Of a stretch of DNA of 64,000 nucleotides, positions 55,932-64,000 are shown piece by piece; position 1 is the first letter of the stretch, and every line of letters begins with the position of its first letter. The DNA is from Acanthococcus lagerstroemiae (Eukaryota > Arthropoda > Insecta > Hemiptera > Eriococcidae). The stretch lies in NCBI GenBank assembly GCA_031841125.1, contig CM063114.1, forward strand, positions 35,857,574 to 35,921,573. The letters run 5' to 3'. The translations under genes were made by a program, and so were the position numbers. Below the pieces are notes generated by a model. It was given only the letters and a program-made list of their open reading frames with translations, ran no database searches and was not told where the DNA came from.

Positions 55932-57833
55932 TCGAATCTCGATAATTCGTATCGCTTGATAATTTGTACCAAATCTCCGATTTTTTAAAAAATGCTTGGT
56001 AATTCGTATACAACCGATGCATTTCGGTCACCTCGATAATTCGTATTTTTTTGCGGTTGAAGTAGGTTGACGCTCTTTACCTAAGTGACGCCCAACTTGA
56101 TAATTCGCACATTTCTAAGCTGCACTTATATGTACGACATTTTTCTTGTATGTAATGTAATTTGTTCATGTCAGGGTTTGTTTCTTCATTTGATCGCTAA
56201 TCAGCTTGAAATAAGTTCACGCAAGTACAAGTGTCCCTCGGTATTAGAGAAAAAATAGAATATTCTCGCGGTCGCTAACGGTGAAAAACAGGAAGATGTA
56301 GCTGAGCACGACATGGCCTTTTTCAGTCCACGTTAACTTCCATTTTTTAAGAAGAAAGATGTTTTTCTCGCTGCCCCATCATGTAGCAAATGGAAACGTC
56401 AAAAGACCAGTGATGAGTATCCTAAACCAGAACTGGGTTTAGTCCAATGGTCTACCCAGTGTCGGCAGCAAAATTGCTCATTGCAGACTTCAGAGCTAGT
56501 GATGGATGGTTTACGAATTTCAAAAATAGGCACAATGTCACTTTCAAGAAAATGTGTGGGGAGAGCGCCAGTGTTGGAGCAGTCATTTGCAAAGACTGGA
56601 AAGGAAAAAATTGTTAGAACTCACTGAAAACTACGATCCTAGGAACGTATTCAATGCTGATGAAACCGGGTTGTATTTTAAATGCTTACCGGATCGCACC
56701 TTGTGCTTTAGAAATGAAAAATGTCATGGAGGAAAAAACAGCAAAGAAAGAGTGACTCTACTGTTTGCCGCAAATATGTACGCTTCGGATTGATGGTAGG
56801 TAAATCAGCCAAACCGAGATGTTTTAAGAACATAAAATCATTCCCCATGAGATGCCGGTCAAATAAAAAGGCGTGGATTACCACAGAACTGTTTTCTGAC
56901 TGGCTACTACGCTTGTTGGATCCTGACATGAAGAGGCAAAAGGAACAAATCCTGATGTTTGTGGGCAACAGCAAGGTTCCTCATCTAACAAACGTCAAAG
57001 TTGAATTTTTGCCGCCAAACACAAAGTCAAAACCCCAGCCACTCGACCAGGGGTTAATCCAGAATTTTAAAGTAAAATATCGGAGAGAAGTCGTCGTAAG
57101 AATGTTAGACTCGATTGAAGAAGGAAAACAGCATAAAATCACTCTTTTAGAGGCAATGAACGTCACCGTAAGGCCTGGAAATTGGGAACACCATCGACCA
57201 TTCGTAATTGTTTCAAAGTTTGCGGCTTTCGTGACAAAGGAGAGGAATCAGGGACCACAATTCTACAGCTCATTGAGGAAAAAGCCTCAATTTCGGCGTC
57301 TGATTGGAATTTGGTTGTGCCACATAACGAATATAACCCAATTACATTTCAAGATTTTGTCCGGGTCGATGAGGATCTAGCAGTTGTGGAATCATTTACA
57401 GATGATGCAATTCTGGCTGATGCTGACTCAAATGACGAGGATGATTCTGAAATGGATGACAATGATGAAGGCGAACTGGATGTTGCAGTATCACTCAAGG
57501 ATATTAAAACTGGAATAGCCAAGTTGCGTCGCTTTTTGGTGTCCACTGACATAGGTGATGCTGTTTTCTCCGCCTTACACACCATCGAAACTGCGGTCAA
57601 CTTGGCCAGAAAGAATAGCTTCACTCGGAAGAAAATAATGGACTTTTTCCATGTGTATTTTATGTAAGTACTAAATAAACGGATTTCTGTTTTTTTGTAC
57701 AAATATAAAAGTTCTCGGTAATTCGTATTTTTCTTCTTCTGCTGCTCGATAATTCGTACTTTCGATAATTCGAACATCTCGATGACTCGTACAAAAGATG
57801 TGGTCCTGTGAAATACGAATTATCGAGATTCGA
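55932..57833 (+). mobile_element. Tigger/pogo DNA transposon (1.9 kb) with 21-bp perfect inverted ends
   Basis: Bases 55932-55952 (starting TCGAATCTCGATAATTCG) are the exact reverse complement of 57813-57833. Subterminal copies of CTCGATAATTCGTA-like words occur on both sides: about 55957, 55991, 56033 and 56097 on the left, and 57715, 57747, 57762 and 57778 on the right. A TA target duplication is not visible, and the first bases of the ends may have decayed. It carries a broken transposase (56216-57664) and sits inside a LINE. Confidence 0.93.
56216..57664 (+). pseudogene. Tigger/pogo transposase (CENP-B/jerky-type DNA binding, DDE domain), broken
   Basis: The N-terminal pipsqueak-like helix-turn-helix is NILAVANGEKQEDVAEHDMA (56255-56315, with a stop before it) followed by FFKKKDVFLAAPSCSKWKRQ. 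The CENP-B-type helix-turn-helix is DFRASDGWFTNFKNRHNVTF (56490-56550). The DDE core has VFNADETGLYFKCLPDRTLC with the first Asp (56650-56705). MFVGNSKVPHLTN (56953-56995) has Gly where the family has the second catalytic Asp (FVDNC). PLDQGLIQNFKVKYRR keeps the third Asp (57040-57090). An acidic tail SNDEDDSEMDDNDEGEL and a C-terminal coil end at the stop near 57665. At least four frame changes and the D-to-G change make it inactive. Confidence 0.93.
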
Positions 57834-57863
57834 TTGTTGATAGAAAAAACCAGGAATGAGGTA

Positions 57864-58106
57864 CAGGGGCGCCTAGCTTGGTAAATCCCAAGTGGAGCGA
57901 AAGATTTTCTGGGTTCATAATTTTTTTTACCCCTCTTCCTTCTCACCGTTCTCTCCCAATACAATACCTACTTTGAAAAACAAAGTCAAGTAATAATCAA
58001 TGTAAAGCGAATATATTTTTCGAACAGAACACTTAAGTATAAGTCATTGTAAAGAGTTTTCATGTGGAGCGGCTGCGCCTCGCTCCATATGGGTTAGGCA
58101 CCACTG
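57864..58106. mobile_element. hAT-like MITE (243 bp) inside the LINE
   Basis: Left end CAGGGGCGCCTAGC and right end, reversed, CAGTGGTGCCTAAC. The flanks are AATGAGGTA (57855-57863) and AATGAGGAA (58107-58115), giving a 7-8-bp target duplication. Removing it restores the LINE reading RNEEV. Near the right end is a hairpin GTGGAGCGGCTGCGCCTCGCTCCATAT. Confidence 0.85.
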
Positions 58107-58199
58107 AATGAGGAAGTACCGAAGCGAATAGGGAGGGAAAGAGAAATCTGGAATATAATTATTGTGAAGAGACGAGTTAAAATGATAGGTCATAATAGA

Positions 58200-58430
58200 T
58201 CTGGTTGGCCGAGTTCATAGTGCGCTGGTCTCGGAATCCGGAGGGCCCGGGTTCGAGCCCACGTAGCAACTCGCTACATTTCGACCTAGGCCGGTTTTCG
58301 GCAAGAAGACAAGAGGGCTCAGACAGCCCTAACAGCCTCCTCGACGTCTCTGAGGTAATGCTCGAAAGGGCGGATTCCAATGCTCCGGTTGAGAGTAAAA
58401 TTAGAAAAGAGAAGGTATAAGACATCCAGG
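58200..58430 (+). mobile_element. tRNA-derived SINE
   Basis: Pol III A-box-like TTGGCCGAGTTCATAGTGCG (58204-58223) and B box GGGTTCGAGCCC (58249-58260) are spaced about as in a tRNA. A tRNA-unrelated body follows, with CGGCAAGAAGACAAGAGG and CTCCTCGACGTCTCTGAGG. The tail is A-rich (GTAAAATTAGAAAAGAGAAGG). The head resembles a class II (Leu/Ser-like) tRNA but does not fold into a complete cloverleaf, so it is not called a tRNA gene. It interrupts the LINE between the KMIGHN block and the EGK block. Confidence 0.75.
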
Positions 58431-58619
58431 GATATTGTTACTACTGCTAGAGAGAATGACTGAGGGAAAGAACTGGAAAAGAAGGCAAAGAATGGCTACG
58501 AAGAGCAGATAATAAAGGATACAAAGAGTAAATCCTTCTCAGAAATGAAAAGGTCAGCATAGGAGAGAGAAAAGTGGAGAAACATAATCTGCTATAGTCG
58601 AGAGACTAAGGAAAATATC

Positions 58620-61440
58620 ATCATTATCATCAGTAAGGCATTAAAGGCATCTAATTATCCAAGAGAGAAAGATATCACTGAGCTGAATTTCTACAATTAT
58701 TTTCCAGTGCAAATGAGCTGTTTGCTCATATCTATAAATATCTGAATTACTACATGAGTGATAGGTCATTTTCACTTCCACAAATCGAAAGATATTTCTT
58801 ATTGGCTCAAAAGTTTTCGCATTCGTGGCAAAGTGCCGCTGACATTTTCGGAATTAGTGATGAAAGCTGCTCTATGAAACAAACTTCAAGATGATCATTT
58901 GTTTTTCATACAGTGGTCATGTACCATCATAGACTTACAATCTATTTCCCAACTTACAAAATATCTATCGTTTACTCGGTTCTAAATTTGTGGGCTCCAC
59001 CTGAGCAAGAGACTAAAAATCTACTAGGTTCCGTGTAATTCAGTACACCTACTACAGCGAATGTCAAGTTAGAATTCTGCTGAAAGTTATTTCATTCACG
59101 TTGTCGATTAAGTTTCATAACTCGTTCGGAACTTAACAGCTGCAGTGTAATTAATATTGAAACGGGTTATTCGTCGTTCCACTGATTAAACCAAATTTTA
59201 AACAGCTAAAAGAGTACTTCTTCGTGATTAATTTGGTCATTTCTCGTTTTCTCGCTAGTTAATTATTAATTTATCAGTATCCAGTCGCCTCTGGTTGAGT
59301 TGATTGTTTCGGGTACCGCTAGCAGTTCCGAAGAATTACGACGCACAAAGGCCTCTCCCCCTCGAGGTCACACGAAGGGGTCTGCGGTGTACCGTCTCGG
59401 TGGAGTTGTAAACGTACAAGTGTGGGCGAGAACCCACATAAAACGCCTATGTCATTTGCTATTATGGCAAGTGTTGAAGTGATGGATACGATCTGATGTA
59501 TCGGGCTTGTGCTGCAGAGCTGCTGCAGATGAAATAAAATTTTCTGTCAACATCGCTAATCCTAGGAATCGCAACCTGCTCCACAATAATATTGGCACTT
59601 GAAAGAGAAAGGATTATTGATACCAGCTTCGTAGCGATCAGCGTGTGAACACACTATTTTCAGCGAGGGAACTACATTTTCTGAAGATGGACAAGCTTAA
59701 AAATTCGTTGTTCATATTGCGGAGGGGAAGAGGAGGAAAGAAAATTGTGAAAAAACTATTCAAATGTATGTCTCGTTATTTTTCCTTCTCAATAAATTAT
59801 TAATCAGCTAACAGAAACTGTAGTTCAGGGCACTGATACCAAATTTCATACGAATAGAGCATTTTGTGACAGAAGCTTAAAATTTGTGGTACTGAAACAC
59901 ATAACAATCTATTCTAACATTGGATTCCACACCTTAAACATTCTGGGTCCACAACTTTGGATAGACAGGGGGTCAAAATCGAAGTTTAGCCTATAACTAG
60001 CCTAGTATGGCCTGTTATGTAGAATGATAAATACAAACATTGGAGCGTTTTGAATTTTCAACAAAAAAAATTTCTAGCAGTTTTTTCGTATATACCCCAA
60101 AAATTCCGCAAAGGGAAGGTTTAAAATAATTCTTCACACAGCCATCCATTAACACACACGCTTCATGGACGAAAACAAAGGATTTTCAATCTTTTTTTGG
60201 TTTCACCGAGTTTTTTGAACATAGGGACGAAACTATAGAGGGTGTGGGGTTAGAAACATCTCCCCTTCAATAATTTGGTAGTCGGCAAATTTTGAAACTG
60301 TTCATTTAAATTTTAGGAATGTTTGTTTATTTTTCTTTCCCAATTAAAAAATATTTCGATTAAAAATTGGCAAATTTTTGATTTTTTAAAAATTTTGTAA
60401 ATGAAATTTTATTTTTAAAACATATTTGTCGACAAATTTTTCTTCACCTCCCCAAATTGAACGTCAAATTTCGTTTCCGAAAATGAAGTACGCTGGACTC
60501 CTGTCAGGGATTAGTCAGTCAGAGCTCAGAGGTCGAAGGTTTCAAGCTGAGTATCGACCGTTATCTGAAAAGTTGAAACAAAGCGGAAATGTGGACGACA
60601 TTTCGAAAATCTGAAAGTCGGTAGCAAACGTTCTACCTACATATCCTTCTTGTTTTTCTGATGCAAGTCTAACAATGTTGACTGATTCTTATTACAATAC
60701 GACTTATAATAAACTCAGATCCTTTTCAAATGCATCATTTTTATTGGTAAAACAAAGATGTTTTTCTAGAGTTAATTACTAGCCTGGAAATTCAGATCCC
60801 CCCCCCCCACTAAAAAAAAGTTCTAAGCTGTCAATGTCCATTTCCGTCGACTGCATCTCTCCATGTCAATTACATGTTGAGTTATAAGCTTGCCCATCGT
60901 CACCTCACCTCACGAGGTCAAACTTTGAGTCTTGGAAAAAAAAAGCTCTGGTACAAATTACGATATTTTGAGCGCATAGTTCGTATCCGAAAACAGTTGA
61001 AAAAAAGTTAGTGACCCACTAGAATAAAAAATCCACTATGTACAAAAACTGAAAGCACTCCTTTATTTTGGCACAGTTATGTTACATTATTTTAATCGAT
61101 GTTGATAATGTTGCACAGTGGCGGCAAGACAGGCGCGAGCATGTCTGATATAACTCTATTTTTTGGTCAATCTTTGCCACGTACACAGCGATCACATAGG
61201 CTACGACTACACAACTTCACAGTCTTGTAAAAAGGGTTGCCATTGTGGCATTTGCAGTACTACCAACCTTCTCCGTTTTCCCTACCGCGTGCTCTGGGTT
61301 TTCACTAACGTTTCTTTTGAAACACCCTGTATTTACAAAACGAGACCAATTTCAACATTATAACTGCAAAACTCGCGCCGCAAATTCAAAAAAGTGCCAA
61401 TTTTGTCCATCTTCACCACATTTTATGGTATTCAACCAAT
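58620..61440. other. Long stretch without recognisable genes
   Basis: TAAT/ATTA words are clustered at 59140-59280. The frame at 59300-59482 has no motif. At 60220-60240, ATAGGGACGAAACTAT resembles one end of the hAT-like MITE at 19289-19458, but no partner was found. At 61308-61332 there is GTTTCTTTTGAAACACCCTG, which could be the terminus of an unidentified element. C11 lies at 60798-60808. Confidence 0.35.
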
Positions 61441-61960
61441 GCAATAACCTTACGGAAACATTTGCACATCCAACAGTGTCTTCTCCTTCAGGCTTTGAGA
61501 CGTATTCTTCAATTTGAATTTTGTGGTTTGAGATTATTGAGAAGATACACCATAACTTCGTGAATTCGTCGGTAGGAATTATCCTGGAATTTCCTACTGT
61601 AATTTTGATAGTATAAAATCGGTCGGGGGCAATGTCATGGTTCTGAAAATATTTGGAAAATGTTCAAATCTCTTCTTCCTCAAAATTTTCGAACTTGAAT
61701 TTTAAAGTAGGAAAGGGTTGAGTACTTATTATATTGAACTAGAAAATCCTTCAATCATAGGGCCTGGAATTTCCTACCGTGTTGGTGAAAATATTAGGAA
61801 CATTTTCACACTCAACAGCAGATCAGGTTGTCTCCCTCAGAATTTTCACAAACGTACTTCTTCAGTTTGTATTTTGTAAAAGGAAATGATTTATCTAGTA
61901 TGTTCATGAGGGCAGAACTCTGAAAACTTTTCTACGAGGCACCATTTTGTCCCGAATTCG
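61441..61960. repeat. Diverged tandem repeat, 150-200-bp units, three copies
   Basis: Each copy begins with a GAAAxATTxGxAxATxTTxxCA word (about 61455, 61646, 61789). A TCTTCxTCxxxxTTxxxAxAC word follows, then a TTCAxTTTGxATTTTGT word. The copies end with TGGAATTTCCTAC(T/C)G (about 61588 and 61770). High divergence suggests age. Confidence 0.65.
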
Positions 61961-64000
61961 TTTTGTAATTTACTGTACCAGTCATGGTACAATATAGAAT
62001 TCATCTATTGAATAATTTATTCGGTAGGCACTTATAGCAATTCAAGGGTAATCCTGTCGTCTTGTTCATCTTTTTTCAAGTATCTGTGCGCCGCTGGTTA
62101 TTTATTTCAAGCTGCACTACCTCGATATTTCTGAAGTACGTGCTGTTTCGTCCCGGGTAGATTGTACTTACTCCGTGTTTATTTCCACATAAAACGGGGT
62201 TACTTTGCTGTATAGGGAATGCAATTTCACCTGCTGGGTAGAAGATAACCCCCGCGAATTGAAACCCGCCCGATCTAATGTTGACTAGATAACGAGGGAT
62301 AGACATCTCGGACACCAAGTGCATACAATAAGCAATCACTTAAGATGTCAAAATATGTGCCTTATTGTGATTACATATTTGTCAGGTTACCTTCGCCGAG
62401 AGCATAAAACAATCTTGCAAGGGTGTAGAGAGCAATTACTGGCATACGGGCGGAAGAGAATGACTTTAACTGTAGTTTTCCGGAAAACTACAATAGAACT
62501 CATTTTGCGATGAAGGAAAATCGAAATCATCATGGAACATTTTTCACATTCTTTGCGACTCCAAAAAAAGGCTCGAGGTAAACTTTGTCGCTATATACAC
62601 TTCTTTGTTGAATTTTTCGAGTGAAGCGCTTTAAAGTTTCGAAACGATGTTGGAGAAAATCAATTACACATGGTTCGTTACGCTTAATTTTTCCAGCTGA
62701 CGTGCTCTCTGAAGTGCTGTGTAAATTCTCTCGACTTACCTCGTAATATTGTCTTTATACATGTTAATTTAGTTATATAAGCTTGCCTGAGAATGAACCT
62801 CCCCCAAACGCCAGTTTTGTTAAAATTTAGTGTCTCTTTTGTTGCATAATTCGATACCTCTGTGTTTTATGTTAGTTCAGGTGTGAAAATGTAACAGAAT
62901 TTTCTAAGATTCTCTTTTTCATTTTCATACTTGGCATTCTGTTAAGAATTTGAGCTTGCGAAATCCAATTAATACTGGCAGGTCAGTCACAAGTTTTTTT
63001 TTTTTTTTTTTTTTAATTCTTCCAAATACTGATATTTTCTTGGGACAAAAAATTTCTTACGCCTAGTGATGCCGGAGCCCGGAGGCAAAGGGAAGCAGAA
63101 TCACTTTACCCCTAGTTTCCACAAAGAAAATTTTGAGACTGTGAACACACTTAATACGAAACAGTATATAATCACGCAAATAAGTTGGAGGTCCATTTTC
63201 CTTCAAGCCAGAGAAAAGGAAATAGCTTATTTTCTTTAAAAAAACAAACAAAGAAAAACCTTCAATTACTGTCACAATTGAGACAGGTGATAGGCAAAGG
63301 AATACCAATAACATGATTGCAACATTAAGTAAATTAGGCTTAAATTTCTACAAAAAAATGTCTTGTTTAGGAGAATTCTGCATGTCTTCGAGGGGCATGG
63401 AAATTAAGCATACAATATAACTGAGGTATTTGGTCGTAATCTCAACTATTTTAACTTCAAGCAGCAGCCCATTACTCTCCTTCTAGCTCTGATGTCACTC
63501 GCAATATTAGTATCAAAACTGCATTTACACTTCCTGACTTCTCAAAATTTCGTCCACCTCATTGATTCCATTGTAGTTTTTCCATAACTGTCTCCTGCAG
63601 CAAAGTGTAAACTGTAAATTTCAGGGGAGAAGAGGAGTTTTTGATTTGTTTACAATGAACTACGTATTTAAGATTCAAGCGTACGATAATTTCAAATTTT
63701 CTCCCATTTGTCCCCTGTAAGTGCCACAGTATTCTAGTGAAGGTGGAAATAATACTGAAGGTAAATTTTGTGACCATAGTAACCGAAAAACTAGTAATTT
63801 AATTTTGATATGTTGTCCGCGATAACGGAACGAGGGTTGAGTTCGTAAATAAGCCTCATTTGACCATACAGGTGGTGGTAGTGAGGGTAGGGTAAAAGGG
63901 GCAAAATCTTTGTTCTCTGTTACTTAGTTTAAATTTCTGATTTTTCTTTTCCAATTAGCTAAAAAATTTGATACAGGTAGCTGCTAGCACGTACTTATCA
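61961..64000. other. Gene-free stretch to the window end
   Basis: T21 run at 62994-63014, possibly the tail of an unrecognised minus-strand retroelement. Short open frames (62076-62339 and 63063-63314 minus, 62319-62513 plus) have no recognisable motif. Confidence 0.35.

Larger units (their letters stand above)
55455..58615 (+). pseudogene. Old LINE C-terminal region, invaded three times
   Basis: LINE pieces in order: RYISFAGDIAIMEKSKEK with KKTLKNLVKN (55455-55545, FAGD for FADD) and MNKSKTKVMVVSRW (55566-55610). ISLNVLYIFGVQHCIDV precedes RRMVLKI at 55911-55931. After the first insertion, IVDRK (57834-57850). After the second, RNEEVPKRIGRERN and KRRVKMIGHN (58107-58200). After the third, EGKNWKRRQRM-like, then QIIKDTKSKSFSEMKR and EREKWRNIIC (58500-58595). 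Each break falls within the normal RTE/CR1-type C-terminal order, so this is one copy carrying a Tigger element, a hAT-like MITE and a SINE. Confidence 0.85.

Noticed and set aside
58204..58275. Functional tRNA gene
   Set aside because: A-box-like and B-box motifs are present, but the arms do not pair into a full cloverleaf, there is no T-run terminator, and a SINE-like body and A-rich tail follow.
59300..59482. Small gene or exon with an open frame of 60 codons
   Set aside because: Composition is GC-richer than the flanks, but there is no recognisable motif or clear splice context.

Overview
The window is eukaryotic nuclear DNA: AT-rich, gene-poor, without operons or bacterial-type genes, and packed with decayed transposable elements. 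The mix suggests an arthropod, probably an insect: mariner, Ty3/gypsy, RTE-like and Jockey/I-like LINEs, a Tigger/pogo transposon, hAT-like MITEs and a tRNA-derived SINE. The species cannot be fixed from this. No intact host protein-coding gene could be recognised. The only host-like coding hint is a weak Wnt-like motif on the minus strand near 5.9-6.07 kb.

Layout. 0.7-1.4 kb: a short element with GGTGTCTACC inverted ends abuts a fold-back of mariner transposase remnants. 3.9-5.0 kb: decayed RTE-like LINE. 5.3-5.5 and 20.6-20.8 kb: two copies of one hAT-like MITE, the second with a perfect 8-bp target duplication. 6.6-9.6 kb: a 5'-truncated Ty3/gypsy element (reverse transcriptase, RNase H, integrase, polypurine tract, 356-bp 3' LTR). 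10.1-11.6 kb: a fairly well-preserved RTE LINE. 14.8-15.7 and 18.2-18.6 kb: older LINE pieces. 17.5-18.0 kb: a 144-bp tandem repeat. 18.8-19.5 kb: a TCGATA-rich array broken by two MITEs. 22.6-22.9 and 24.9-25.2 kb: minisatellites. 23.5-26.8 kb: a duplicated ~0.8-kb block carrying four exon-like units. 31.9-36.6 kb: tandem and inverted duplications.

38.9-44.3 kb: a plus-strand RTE-like LINE is split by a nearly full-length minus-strand LINE and further broken by LTR-like DNA. 46.2-48.6 kb: an RNase H-bearing LINE sits inside a second GTGTCTAC element, with a 10-bp target duplication. 49.5-51.9 kb: a decayed Jockey-like LINE with a foreign middle. 53.9-54.9 kb: a TA-flanked 971-bp inverted-repeat element. 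55.5-58.6 kb: one old LINE invaded in turn by a Tigger/pogo transposon, a hAT-like MITE and a tRNA-derived SINE. The rest (notably 1.5-3.8, 28-31, 36.6-38.9, 45.1-46.1, 52-53.9 and 58.6-64 kb) shows no recognisable genes. Some of it is CpG-containing and TAAT-rich and could be regulatory.

Nothing here works together as a pathway. The value of the window is its insertion stratigraphy, several unannotated short elements defined by matching ends and target duplications, and the repeated exon-like units.
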